DNA from: Clostridium sp. KNHs205 | GTDB taxonomy: Bacteria; Bacillota; Clostridia; Lachnospirales; Lachnospiraceae | NCBI RefSeq assembly: GCF_000702945.1 | Contig: NZ_JNLE01000005.1 | Coordinates: forward strand, 620,001 to 684,000 | Direction of reading: 5' to 3' | Length of the DNA stretch: 64,000 nucleotides | Part shown: piece by piece, positions 9,187 to 17,504 of the stretch | Numbering within the stretch: position 1 is the first letter of the stretch | Layout: each line of letters starts with the position of its first letter | Notes under the pieces: model-generated | The model's database searches: none | Told to the model about the DNA's origin: nothing | The model's input: only the letters and a program-made list of their open reading frames with translations | Translations under genes and position numbers: made by a program

Positions 9187-9957
9187 ATGGAATATACCAT
9201 ACTAAAATTAAGTCAGATGGCAGGTGTCAGCACCAGAACATTAAGACATTATGACAGCATAGGTCTGTTAAAGCCCCTGCGAACCAACTCCTCCGGTTAC
9301 CGTATATACGGCCAGAAAGAAATCGCTCTGCTGCAGCAGATACTTTTCTACCGGGAGCTGGGATTTGGCCTTGAAGAAATACGTTCCATTGTCCTTAGCC
9401 CTGGCTTTGACAACCTTACAGCCTTACAGGAACACCGCAGGAAACTTAAACAGGAAAGAGAACGGCTGGATATTCTCATATCCACCGTCGATAAAACCAT
9501 TGATTCAGTAACAGGGAGGAAGACCATGACAGACAGAGATAAATTCGAAGGATTTAAGAAGGACCTTGTAGCAGCAAATGAAGCGAAATACGGGAAAGAA
9601 ATCAGAGAAAAATATGGAGATGAGACCATCGATAAGTCCAATCAACGAATGTTGAAGCTGACCAAAGAGGAGTATGACAGATGGGAGGAATTAAGCAGGC
9701 TTATTCACATTACACTGAAAGAGGCTTATGAAACCAAAGACCCCTCCGGTGAAAAAGCCCAGGAAACAGCTCGCCTTCACAGAGAATGGCTGACCTTAAG
9801 CTGGGGGCATTATAACAAAGAAGCCCATGCAGGATTAGGTGATATGTATGCAGCAGATGACCGTTTTAAGGCTTATTATGATAAGGAGCAGGATGGACTT
9901 GCTGAATTCTTAAGAGATGCTATCCATGTATACACAGCTGATTTAAAGGATGAATAA
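9187..9957 (+). CDS. TipA-like MerR-family multidrug-sensing regulator, 256 aa
   Basis: Residues 1-70 are a MerR winged helix-turn-helix (LKLSQMAGVSTRTLRHYDSIGLL..GYRIYG), followed by a coiled-coil dimerisation helix (about 75-110) and a C-terminal TipAS-like domain (about 115-250; SWGHYNKEAHAGLGDMY, RFKAYYDKEQDGLAEFLRDAI). TipA-family proteins bind thiopeptides and other drugs in that globin-like domain and activate their own promoter plus efflux genes. The ATG follows a good ACAGGAG site. A 19-bp-spacer promoter lies upstream and a MATE exporter is divergent. The cysteine that TipA uses for covalent thiostrepton capture is not evident, so the ligand may differ. Confidence 0.9.
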   Translation: MEYTILKLSQMAGVSTRTLRHYDSIGLLKPLRTNSSGYRIYGQKEIALLQQILFYRELGFGLEEIRSIVLSPGFDNLTALQEHRRKLKQERERLDILISTVDKTIDSVTGRKTMTDRDKFEGFKKDLVAANEAKYGKEIREKYGDETIDKSNQRMLKLTKEEYDRWEELSRLIHITLKEAYETKDPSGEKAQETARLHREWLTLSWGHYNKEAHAGLGDMYAADDRFKAYYDKEQDGLAEFLRDAIHVYTADLKDE

Positions 9958-9974
9958 TCGTTGAATAAATTTAT

Positions 9975-10030
9975 ACAAACCACTTTTTATTAAGATACAG
10001 CTTCGGCTGTTCTCAAGAAAAGTGGTTTGT
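9975..10030. terminator. Cruciform-type terminator
   Basis: ACAAACCACTTTT (9975-9987) is an exact inverse of AAAAGTGGTTTGT (10018-10030). A second small hairpin, ACAGC-TTCG-GCTGT, lies inside. It separates the MerR gene from the convergent Fe-S protein gene and could act on both. Confidence 0.7.
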
Positions 10031-10078
10031 ATTAAATATTTTATGTAATAAACTCTAAATCTTCTTATATTCCATCTG

Positions 10079-10867
10079 TTACATTAATGGTATGCCGTGT
10101 TCACAGGGAACACTGATGTTGCATTTGGCACAGCCGTAGCGGGGTTTAAATAAAGGTTGTATTACATGATCAAGATAATGCGCGCAAATGCCGTTATCTT
10201 TACCTTTCCTGTCTATTGCGGCAGGTGGACATTTCTTAATACAGGCACCGCATTTCCCCTTTGTCAGAAAAGGACAGTACTCATCATATCTGGAATATGG
10301 TCTGGTGGTTGGTTCCAATTGAAGGTTTGTAATTACGCTTCCAATCCGGCCGGTAGTACCTTTCTTTGTAATCAAAGCTCTATGTAAGCCAAAGGTTCCA
10401 AGGCCGGCAGCAAATGCTGCATGCCTTTCAGACCAGTTGCTTATCCTGTTTACGATTTTATAGCGGCTATCCATGGCCGGTGCTATGGAACTTCCACCAT
10501 ACTCCTCAAACAACTCCAGCAAAAACAAGCGGACCTCTCTGTTATACACCTCACCATCAATACGGGCAGATACCCATTCTTCTGAGGGGAGTCCCCCACC
10601 TCTGTTGGAATCGATAATCTCCTTTGTAAAGGGAAGAAAATACACCACCACAGACTTTGCTGTTTCAAGCCATTCATGAGGTGTCAAAAAGTCCGGTCCA
10701 ACAATTCCTTCTTTCTTAAACTCTGTAAATAACTCATCATCTGCAGAAGCAATCCCTATAAGAGGCGTTTCATACATTTTGATATGCTTGTGAGCCTCCA
10801 GACTATTTCTTCTATCATTTTTAATAAATTCAGAAAGTTTGCTTTGAATATCAGTACCCAAAAGCAT
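10079..10867 (-). CDS. QueG-like 4Fe-4S oxidoreductase, 262 aa
   Basis: Shares the fold and cysteine pattern of the epoxyqueuosine reductase / reductive-dehalogenase-like family: a reductase region (VVVYFLPFTKEI, RHAAFAAGLGTFGLHRALIT) followed by two 4Fe-4S sites, C-x6-C-x2-C-x3-CP in CPFLTKGKCGACIKKCP and later CAHYL plus YGCAKCNISVPCEHGIP. True QueG proteins are longer and carry C-terminal HEAT repeats, so tRNA modification should not be assumed; this short form is common in Clostridia with unknown substrate. Good GGGAGAT ribosome site. Apparently monocistronic. Confidence 0.75.
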   Translation of the reverse strand: MLLGTDIQSKLSEFIKNDRRNSLEAHKHIKMYETPLIGIASADDELFTEFKKEGIVGPDFLTPHEWLETAKSVVVYFLPFTKEIIDSNRGGGLPSEEWVSARIDGEVYNREVRLFLLELFEEYGGSSIAPAMDSRYKIVNRISNWSERHAAFAAGLGTFGLHRALITKKGTTGRIGSVITNLQLEPTTRPYSRYDEYCPFLTKGKCGACIKKCPPAAIDRKGKDNGICAHYLDHVIQPLFKPRYGCAKCNISVPCEHGIPLM

Positions 10868-10917
10868 AGCTTATCTCCCTTTCTTTGCCATCAAAGCATA
10901 AAGAGTGACCCATTTAT

Positions 10918-11124
10918 TTACCTTGCTGGTTTTCCGGCTTTAAAGCTTGGAATGGTTTTTGATTTTCCCAATATATACTTACCCTCTTCTGCCTTCTTCT
11001 CCTCGAGGCGTTCCCATGCCTTGTCACACCGTTTGCTCTTCCCGGCTCCCAGTATCGTAAGTGCATACAAGGTGTTTTGTATACCGACTTTAACGGCATC
11101 CATAGGGTAGAAGGTATTACCCAT
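10918..11124 (-). CDS. Small hypothetical protein, 68 aa
   Basis: I do not recognise it. From ATG 11124 it reads as an amphipathic/hydrophilic protein (DAVKVGIQNTLYALTILGAG, then KSKRCDKAWERLEEKKAEEG). The ribosome site at this start is weak. The frame stays open to TTG 11223, which would add a very hydrophobic segment (VIIVVILIIIIT) encoded in the +1 frame over the end of the upstream gene, so the true start, or a frameshift fusion with the upstream membrane peptide, is unresolved. Confidence 0.45.
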   Translation of the reverse strand: MGNTFYPMDAVKVGIQNTLYALTILGAGKSKRCDKAWERLEEKKAEEGKYILGKSKTIPSFKAGKPAR

Positions 11125-11155
11125 CTCATTAACTACGGTACCGAGGCTGGTGTCT

Positions 11156-11314
11156 TTATTCTTCTGACTCTGTTTCTTCCTTGTAGTAATGATTATTATA
11201 AGTATTACCACTATTATTACCAATACCTTGCTTTACAGGAGACATAAGTATCCCAAGTAAAACACCGCCTAAAAAGCAAGTAGTTCCCATCAAAAATACC
11301 GTTAATTTTTTCAT
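11156..11314 (-). CDS. Small single-span membrane protein, 52 aa
   Basis: One N-terminal membrane helix (LTVFLMGTTCFLGGVLLGILM) followed by a short Asn/Tyr/Glu-rich tail. It resembles YtxH/XkdX-like small membrane proteins in layout, but no family can be assigned. ATG 11314 has AAAGGAT eight bases upstream. It probably shares a transcript with the small gene that follows at 11124. Confidence 0.6.
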   Translation of the reverse strand: MKKLTVFLMGTTCFLGGVLLGILMSPVKQGIGNNSGNTYNNHYYKEETESEE

Positions 11315-11424
11315 ATGCGTATCCTTTCTGAAATGATTATTTTTTATTAATCTTACCACATTATTACAAGAAACTCTATTCTATTTTATATAACTCTACT
11401 CCATAATTACAATTCACATAATAG

Positions 11425-11470
11425 AACACCCTCTGCCTTAAATTCAGATACCTTTTAAGCAGAGGGTGTT
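11425..11470. terminator. Hairpin after the ABC exporter operon
   Basis: AACACCCTCTGC (11425-11436) is an exact inverse of GCAGAGGGTGTT (11459-11470) with further A/T pairing inside. It lies 70 bases beyond the end of the MarR-ABC-ABC operon. The T tract on the minus strand is short (TTCTATT). Confidence 0.65.
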
Positions 11471-11540
11471 TATAGAACCATTAAATTAATATTAATCTAT
11501 ATTACAATTTATAGCTAGCAGTATACTGATCCTTTATAAT

Positions 11541-13403
11541 TTAAGCAGTCTCTTCAAACTGTGAATTATAAAGTCCTGCATAGAAGCCCTGTTTCTTTAA
11601 CAACTCTTCATGGCTGCCCTGTTCCACGATATCTCCGTCCTTCATAACAAGGATAAGGTCAGCATCTTTGATGGTTGAAAGCCTGTGGGCAATGATAAAG
11701 CTGGTTCTGCCTTTCATAAGGTTATCCATAGCCTTCTGGATTCTGACTTCGGTTCTGGTATCTACGGAGCTTGTAGCTTCATCCAGAATCAGGATCTTGG
11801 GATCTGCCAGGATAGCTCTTGCTATGGTCAAGAGCTGCTTCTGACCCTGGGAGACATTGCTGGCTTCTTCATTTAATACCATCTGATAGCCATCGGGAAG
11901 GGTTGATATAAAATGATGGGCATGTGCCGCTTTTGCAGCTGCAATAACCTCTTCATCCGTTGCATCTTCTTTACCGTAACGGATATTCTCCATTATACTT
12001 CCGTTAAATAGCCAGGTATCCTGTAATACCATACCAAACATCTTACGCAGTTCTCCACGGTTGAAGTCTTTAATGTTGTGACCGTCAATCAGTATCTCGC
12101 CGGAATTTACATCATAGAAACGCATTAGCAGTTTTACCATAGTAGTCTTACCGGCTCCGGTGGGACCTACAATTGCAATCTTCTGTCCTTTTTCGATTTC
12201 AGCAGAGAAATTATTGATAACGATCTTATCAGGGTTATAGCCGAATTTAACATTCTTAAATTCTACTCTGCTCTCAACAATCTCAGGATTAACGGGATTA
12301 GGAACGGTCTGATCTTCTTCCTCTTCTTCCAAGAACTCAAATACTCTTTCCGCTGCAGCTGCTGTCTGCTGTAGCTGAGTGGAAATCTGGGCAATCTGGG
12401 AAATAGGCTGGTTAAAGCTTCTTACATATTGAATAAAGGACTGGATATCACCGACTTCGATGGTTTTCTTGATTGTCAGATAACCACCCAGGATTGCAAC
12501 GGCTACATAACCGATATTTCCCACAAAGCCCATAATAGGCATCATCATACCGGATAAGAACTGAGACTTCCAGGCAGAACCGTATAAGGTGCTGTTGGAC
12601 TTTTCAAATTCTTCGATTACCTGTTTCTCACCATTAAAAGCCTTAACAATGTTGTGACCGGAATACACTTCCTCTACCTGGCCATTCACATGACCCAGAT
12701 ATTCCTGCTGTGACTTGAAGTATTTCTGAGATTTCTTCATGATAAAGGCTATCAGCACTGAAGAAACCGGAAGTGTAAGTACAGCAACAATTGTCATTCT
12801 GCCGCTGATGGTTATCATCATAATTGTAATACCAATAATTTGGGTTATTGCGGTAATTACCGTAGTAATACTCTGATTTAAGCTCTGGCTTAAGGTATCG
12901 ACATCATTTGTTACTCTGGATAACACTTCACCATGGGTCTTGGTCTCAAAGTAGTTCATTGGCATGCGGTTTATCTTGGTTGATATTTCAGTTCGCAGCC
13001 TGTAGGTAACCTTCTGGGTTACGCCTGACATGATATATCCCTGGATAAAGTTAAATACTGAACTTGCAATATACAATATAAGTAATACGATAAGCGCTTT
13101 GCCTATCTTGGTAAAATCAATTTCGCCGGTTCCCCGAAGCTTTGCTGAATAACCTGTAAAAATATCTGTAGTGATATTACCCAGACGCTTCGGTCCTACG
13201 ATAAAGAATACCGCACTGCCCGCTGCAAACAGCATTGCAAGTATAATGCTTATTTTATAAACAGATATATATTTTACCAGCTTTGATACGGAGCCTTTAA
13301 AATCCTTGGGTTTCTCAACTGGCCCGCCAAAAGGACCGCCGCCCATAGGTCCTCTGCCGCCTCTGTGCGGACGTGCTGCCTGTTTATTTCTCTCATCACT
13401 CAT
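11541..13403 (-). CDS. ABC exporter half-transporter B (TMD-NBD), 620 aa
   Basis: Type IV ABC exporter half: six membrane helices (residues about 40-330) then an ATPase domain with Walker A GPTGAGKTT, Q-loop VLQDTW, Walker B ILILDEATSSVD with the catalytic Glu, and H-loop IAHRLS. Its signature motif is NVSQGQ instead of LSGGQ. The partner gene has the reverse defect (signature intact, Walker B Glu replaced by Asp), the hallmark of heterodimeric exporters with one degenerate ATP site, as in TM287/288 and BmrCD. ATG 13403 overlaps the upstream stop by 8 bp with AAGGAGG before it, so the two are translationally coupled. The N-terminus is Gly/Pro/Arg-rich (RGGRGPMGGGPFGGP). Drug or lipid export is inferred. 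Confidence 0.93.
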   Translation of the reverse strand: MSDERNKQAARPHRGGRGPMGGGPFGGPVEKPKDFKGSVSKLVKYISVYKISIILAMLFAAGSAVFFIVGPKRLGNITTDIFTGYSAKLRGTGEIDFTKIGKALIVLLILYIASSVFNFIQGYIMSGVTQKVTYRLRTEISTKINRMPMNYFETKTHGEVLSRVTNDVDTLSQSLNQSITTVITAITQIIGITIMMITISGRMTIVAVLTLPVSSVLIAFIMKKSQKYFKSQQEYLGHVNGQVEEVYSGHNIVKAFNGEKQVIEEFEKSNSTLYGSAWKSQFLSGMMMPIMGFVGNIGYVAVAILGGYLTIKKTIEVGDIQSFIQYVRSFNQPISQIAQISTQLQQTAAAAERVFEFLEEEEEDQTVPNPVNPEIVESRVEFKNVKFGYNPDKIVINNFSAEIEKGQKIAIVGPTGAGKTTMVKLLMRFYDVNSGEILIDGHNIKDFNRGELRKMFGMVLQDTWLFNGSIMENIRYGKEDATDEEVIAAAKAAHAHHFISTLPDGYQMVLNEEASNVSQGQKQLLTIARAILADPKILILDEATSSVDTRTEVRIQKAMDNLMKGRTSFIIAHRLSTIKDADLILVMKDGDIVEQGSHEELLKKQGFYAGLYNSQFEETA

Positions 13404-15636
13404 ATGCCAATTCCTCCTTTGACAGCTGTGATAATGCAATCTGATTGTAAACCTCGCAATTTCTCAGCAGCTCCTGATGAGTACCTTTTCCTACGATCTT
13501 GCCCTCATCCAGAACGATTATCTGATCTGCATGAAGAATCGTGGATATTCTCTGAGCAACAATAAGAATGGTCTTATTCTTGATTTCCTCATTCAAAGCC
13601 TTACGAAGTGCCACATCTGTCTTGTAATCAAGAGCAGAGAAGCTGTCATCAAAGATAAAGACATCGGGATCCTTGGCAATTGCTCTTGCAATGGAAAGTC
13701 TTTGCTTCTGACCGCCTGAGACATTATTACCGCCCTGGGATATAGCTGTTTCATACTTTTCCGGTTTTTCTTCAATGAAATCTATCGCCTGTGCAATACG
13801 CGCAGCTTTCTTTATTTCCTCTTCCCCGGCATCCTGCTTACCGTATTTGATATTGGATTCAATGGTTCCGGTGAACAGTACCCCCTTCTGGGGAACAAAA
13901 CCTATCTTCTCACGCAGATCATGCTGTGTCAGATCTCTTACATCAACACCATCCACCAGAATATTTCCCCCGGTTACATCATAGAATCTCGGTATCAAAT
14001 GAACCAGAGTGGACTTACCGCTACCAGTACTTCCGATAAATGCAGTTGTCTTACCGGGTTCTGCCGTAAAGCTGATGTCCTCCAATACATTATCCTCTGC
14101 ACCAGGATATTTAAAACAGACGGAATTAAATTCCACATAACCTTTTTTGTCCGCCTTAAATGCTTTGGACGAAGCAGGATCATGGATGGTAACCTCAGAC
14201 TCCAGTACTTCCAGGATACGTCCGGCTGCAACGGTTGCCCTTGGCAGCATTATAGATATCATAGTGAACATCAGGAAGGAGAAGATTATCTGCATGGTAT
14301 ACTGTAGGAATGCCATCAAATCACCGACCTGCATATTTCCGTCACTGATTCCATGAGCACCGCTCCATAGAATAAGTACAGATACACCGTTCATGACAAA
14401 CATCATAACAGGCATCATAAAGGCCATGGATCTGTTTACAAATAGGTTCGTAGCGGTCAGATCTTTATTGGCAATATCAAAACGCTTTTCCTCTGTCCGC
14501 TCTTTATGGAACGCCCGGATAACCGGAAGTCCTGTAAGGATTTCCCTGGTTACCAGATTCAGCCTATCCACCAGTTTCTGTATTGCTTTAAACTTAGGCA
14601 TGGCTACTGCAAACAGGATCCCCACTACCATGATAATAATAAGTACGGCAAGTGCAATGATCCAGGTCATGGATACATTGGTATTCAATACCTTGATTAC
14701 ACCTCCGATTGCAAGAATCGGCGAATAAAATACAATACGGATTAAGAATACCAGCATCATCTGTATCTGCTGAATATCATTGGTACTTCTTGTTATCAGG
14801 GAAGCAGTGGAAAAATGGTCGAATTCCGAGTTGGAAAAACCAACCACCTTACGGAATACCTTACCCCTGAGTTCCATACCAAGGCCTGCTGCTATTCTGG
14901 CTGAGAAGAAACCTACCAGTACAGTAGCAATCATGGCAATTAGAGCAAAGCCTAACATCTTAAGTCCCGCAAAAAGAATATACTGTGTCTGTAACTTATC
15001 TGTATCTATTCCTAAAGCTTTATACTCTTCCTTTACTACCTTGGTAGCTGCCTGAACCCGCATGGAATCAGACAAGGCCGCAAAAGACGTTTTTATTGGT
15101 TCAAGTATCTGTACTGTCTGCTCTTTGGGCAAAGATACGATCATCTGTAACAAGGTCCCATTCTTAAGCTCGTCAGGAACGACAGTTTTCAGCTGTTCCT
15201 TTATTAGTTCAGATTTTTCCGTTTCCTGGCTTAATGTACCTGCCAGCAGCATAGAATCTGCCAGGATATTATTTAAATGCTCAATATTTTCTTTATCATT
15301 TAACACATATATATTTTCGTTGGATAGTTCCGGGTATTTTTTCAAATAATCCTTATATTCAGTGTCAGAAACAGAATCCTTTGTTACTAATGTATAAGAA
15401 TCCATTACATCCTTTTGTCCGTTCTCATCCAGAAAATATAGATAAACCTTCATATGGCTTTCCAGTATGGCTTCCGGGGCGGCATTCTCGATTCCTCCTC
15501 CCTGTATACCTACATCCACGATTTTAGAGGTATAAGTAGGAAGGGACAAATCACAATAAGCCTGCAATCCCAGAAGGGCAATTACCACAAGCATGATAGC
15601 CCAGGAGGATCTTAACAGTTTTAATAATTTAAACAT
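13396..15636 (-). CDS. ABC exporter half-transporter A with extended extracellular loop, 746 aa
   Basis: ABC exporter half with an insertion of roughly 170 residues between the first and second membrane helices (about residues 48-225), predicted extracytoplasmic and hydrophilic. The ATPase domain has Walker A GSTGSGKST, signature NVSGGQKQR, and Walker B VFIFDDSFSALD, in which the catalytic Glu is Asp. It pairs with the downstream half, which has a normal Walker B and an altered signature. Preceded by AAAGGAGC. It is the second gene of a MarR-ABC-ABC operon. Heterodimers of this sort export drugs or peptides; the long loop suggests an extra external substrate or partner contact. Confidence 0.93.
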   Translation of the reverse strand: MFKLLKLLRSSWAIMLVVIALLGLQAYCDLSLPTYTSKIVDVGIQGGGIENAAPEAILESHMKVYLYFLDENGQKDVMDSYTLVTKDSVSDTEYKDYLKKYPELSNENIYVLNDKENIEHLNNILADSMLLAGTLSQETEKSELIKEQLKTVVPDELKNGTLLQMIVSLPKEQTVQILEPIKTSFAALSDSMRVQAATKVVKEEYKALGIDTDKLQTQYILFAGLKMLGFALIAMIATVLVGFFSARIAAGLGMELRGKVFRKVVGFSNSEFDHFSTASLITRSTNDIQQIQMMLVFLIRIVFYSPILAIGGVIKVLNTNVSMTWIIALAVLIIIMVVGILFAVAMPKFKAIQKLVDRLNLVTREILTGLPVIRAFHKERTEEKRFDIANKDLTATNLFVNRSMAFMMPVMMFVMNGVSVLILWSGAHGISDGNMQVGDLMAFLQYTMQIIFSFLMFTMISIMLPRATVAAGRILEVLESEVTIHDPASSKAFKADKKGYVEFNSVCFKYPGAEDNVLEDISFTAEPGKTTAFIGSTGSGKSTLVHLIPRFYDVTGGNILVDGVDVRDLTQHDLREKIGFVPQKGVLFTGTIESNIKYGKQDAGEEEIKKAARIAQAIDFIEEKPEKYETAISQGGNNVSGGQKQRLSIARAIAKDPDVFIFDDSFSALDYKTDVALRKALNEEIKNKTILIVAQRISTILHADQIIVLDEGKIVGKGTHQELLRNCEVYNQIALSQLSKEELAYE

Positions 15637-15673
15637 GGGTGCTCCTTTCTAATATGTTCTTACTTTGTTGCCA

Positions 15674-16189
15674 TTAGAAATCATCCGTTTTATCTGATTC
15701 CCCCAACACCTCGACCATGGCATCATATAACTTGTTAAGCATTTCAATTAAGCTTCTCGTGTTATTTTCTCCCATTTTCAGAATGGTATTATCCGTAAAT
15801 ATCCGCAGTTGTGATATTGACTCCTGGATAATCTCATGCCCTCTGTCCGTCAGGCATATATATACAACGCGACGGTCTTTGGTATCAGTTATTCTCATTA
15901 CATAACCTTTTTCTTCTAAAGCTTTCAGCATTTTAGACGTGGCCGACTTGGTAGAATGAACCATTTTACTAAGTTCACCGACACGTACTCCCAGCTCGTT
16001 AGTCTCGGCTTCCTTCGCTCCGCAATGCTTTCCGCCGTGATGTATTGCACCTAACATCATAAATTCAGCCGGATACAGACTTCTATTCCCATGAAGTCTT
16101 CCCATCAGCTTGCGTACTTTATTCAAGGTGGTAATGAACTCCTGACTTATGGTTCCTTCATAATCCTCATCTTCCCGTTTATCTGCCAT
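15674..16189 (-). CDS. MarR-family regulator of the ABC exporter operon, 171 aa
   Basis: Winged-helix MarR protein: recognition region LGVRVGELSKMVHSTKSATSKMLKALEEKGYV and wing ITDTKDRRVVYICLTDRG, with helical dimerisation ends. First gene of the operon, 37 bp before the ABC genes. Its promoter overlaps tandem palindromes just downstream of the -10 element, which supports autorepression relieved by a ligand exported by the pump. Strong AAGGAGGA ribosome site. It carries several Cys/His residues (HHGGKHCGAKEAE) in a loop between helices, which might sense metals or oxidants; this is speculative. Confidence 0.9.
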   Translation of the reverse strand: MADKREDEDYEGTISQEFITTLNKVRKLMGRLHGNRSLYPAEFMMLGAIHHGGKHCGAKEAETNELGVRVGELSKMVHSTKSATSKMLKALEEKGYVMRITDTKDRRVVYICLTDRGHEIIQESISQLRIFTDNTILKMGENNTRSLIEMLNKLYDAMVEVLGESDKTDDF

Positions 16190-16252
16190 TATTACGATTC
16201 CTCCTTAAGAACTCCCCAGTACCGAGCTCTTATATTCTTTTGCACTCATTTT

Positions 16253-16282
16253 GTTGAGTACCTCAACTATTGAGATGCTCAA
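16253..16282. promoter_or_regulatory. Tandem palindromic operators for the MarR operon
   Basis: GTTGAGTACCTCAAC (16253-16267) and TTGAGATGCTCAA (16270-16282) are two perfect dyads with the shared half-site TTGAG and centres 16 bp apart. They lie directly downstream of the -10 box of the minus-strand promoter, so bound MarR dimers would block transcription start. Confidence 0.75.
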
Positions 16283-16287
16283 CCAAT

Positions 16288-16315
16288 ATTATAGTTCTTT
16301 TTTCCATGAAGTCAA
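16288..16315 (-). promoter_or_regulatory. Promoter of the marR-ABC operon
   Basis: Read on the minus strand, TTGACT (16315-16310) and TATAAT (16293-16288) are separated by 16 bp. The predicted start, near 16281, falls within the palindromic operators. Confidence 0.75.
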
Positions 16316-16489
16316 TAGAACTTTTGAAAAACAGCATTTTACATAAATGGACTAAGAAAACTCCTTTTATTGTTTTAAATTTGCACAATTTATCTGGTTG
16401 TTTCATATGGTTCTTCTGAATTATACCTCCCATCCATACCGGTCATACCTGTCAAATTACAAGTGTCAGAATCTTAATGCAATATATAT

Positions 16490-16518
16490 TTGACATTTTG
16501 CAATTTATACTATATAAT
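16490..16518 (+). promoter_or_regulatory. Consensus promoter of the HTH/membrane pair
   Basis: TTGACA (16490-16495), a 17-bp spacer and TATAAT (16513-16518): a perfect sigma-A promoter. Transcription would begin near 16525, leaving a leader of only about 11 nt before ATG 16536. That rules against the alternative GTG at 16521. Confidence 0.85.
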
Positions 16519-16535
16519 CTGTGTCAGGTGATGAA

Positions 16536-16736
16536 ATGAAAAATAAAAAAATGAAACTGGCGCGGATTGAAAAGGATATGTCACAGGAAGACCTGGCTAT
16601 AGCCGTTGGCGTTACCAGACAGACAATAGGATTAATTGAAAGCGGAAAATATAATCCCACTCTGAACCTATGTATTGCGATTTGCCGCGCAACAGGTAAA
16701 ACTTTGAATGATTTATTCTGGGAGGATGTAGAATGA
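16536..16736 (+). CDS. Small XRE-family HTH regulator, 66 aa
   Basis: Single-domain Cro/C1-type DNA-binding protein (MKLARIEKDMSQEDLAIAVG, VTRQTIGLIESGKYNPTLNL) with the C-terminal CRATGKTLNDLFW typical of short stand-alone regulators in Firmicutes. An AGGTGA site lies just before the ATG. The stop codon overlaps the start of the next gene (ATGA), so the two are translationally coupled; such HTH/membrane protein pairs are common, and the regulator probably controls its own operon. Confidence 0.88.
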   Translation: MKNKKMKLARIEKDMSQEDLAIAVGVTRQTIGLIESGKYNPTLNLCIAICRATGKTLNDLFWEDVE

Positions 16737-17293
16737 AGTGGTTAAATTCCAAGTATCTTGCAGACAAACTGGCTGCTGATTTGCACCAAGATGAACGAAT
16801 TACAAGAAATACTCAGCAGGCCAGTGTGTGGGCAGTACTGGCAGCCTATACCTATCTGATAATTGAAATAATATATAAAGTAATTACCACGAAGAGTGTG
16901 GATGATTGCGGATGGGCAATCGGTCTGCTCTTAATAATCAGTGTAGTTCTTCTTATAGCTGAAAAAGGTTATATAGAGGCAATGCTTCCCCGTAGCTTAA
17001 ACAGAAAACTGCTGCCTACGAATACCTCCGGAAGAAAAACGAGAAGCCTTCATTACGTATTAAATTCCCTCTGGCTGTCAGCAGGTATCGTTATTGTATC
17101 CGCTGTCTTTCATTATGGCTTTGGGGTACAGGATGCACAGTTTGAAGGAGTTTCTGCTCTTAAGGGCGCTGTTCAGATGTTTATTCCCTTTTTTATATTC
17201 AGTCTTATCTTTAATTGGATAATGGGAGAGCATGCTGTTAAAAAATATAATAAGCAATGTGATGAGCTGGAGGAAGATTCTGATATTAGTTAG
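16733..17293 (+). CDS. Four-helix membrane protein coupled to an XRE regulator, 186 aa
   Basis: Hydrophobic segments near residues 30-50, 60-78, 112-130 and 145-165 suggest four membrane helices; the ends are charged and cytoplasmic in character. No catalytic motif is visible. It overlaps the upstream regulator by 4 bp. Proteins in this arrangement are usually of unknown function, possibly modulating or sensing for the paired regulator. I do not assign a function. Confidence 0.7.
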   Translation: MKWLNSKYLADKLAADLHQDERITRNTQQASVWAVLAAYTYLIIEIIYKVITTKSVDDCGWAIGLLLIISVVLLIAEKGYIEAMLPRSLNRKLLPTNTSGRKTRSLHYVLNSLWLSAGIVIVSAVFHYGFGVQDAQFEGVSALKGAVQMFIPFFIFSLIFNWIMGEHAVKKYNKQCDELEEDSDIS

Positions 17294-17328
17294 AGTGATT
17301 GATTTGTAACTTAATTATTTATAAACGC

Positions 17329-17367
17329 AGCTGGAAAAATAACTTGTATTTTTCCAGCTTTTTGTTT
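17329..17367 (+). terminator. Rho-independent terminator
   Basis: AGCTGGAAAAAT, loop AACTTGT, exact inverse ATTTTTCCAGCT, then TTTTTGTTT. A textbook terminator for the HTH/membrane operon. Confidence 0.85.
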
Positions 17368-17413
17368 AAGGATATTAGTAAGGTACCTTCCGTATACCTA
17401 GAAATCAGGAAAT

Positions 17414-17462
17414 AAAAGGAGCTGGTGCAAATTAAACAAGATTCCGGTAAGAAGCTCCTTTT
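17414..17462 (-). terminator. Terminator of the methionine cluster
   Basis: AAAAGGAGCT and AGCTCCTTTT form a 10-bp perfect stem around a 29-base loop; on the minus strand it ends in TTTTATTTC. It lies about 45 bases past the metH stop codon. Confidence 0.65.
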
Positions 17463-17504
17463 CAGGTGCATGAAAGACCTTACCTAAGCTTTGCAATCTT
17501 ACTC

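Noticed and set aside
10079-10867. Naming the Fe-S protein QueG
   Set aside because: It is about 100 residues shorter than QueG and lacks the HEAT-repeat end, so only family-level similarity is supported.
17414-17500. Possible third copy of the palindromic element (GGTAAGAAGC, then GCATGAAAGACC)
   Set aside because: Only short blocks match and there is no second terminal repeat; it is explained as the metH terminator.
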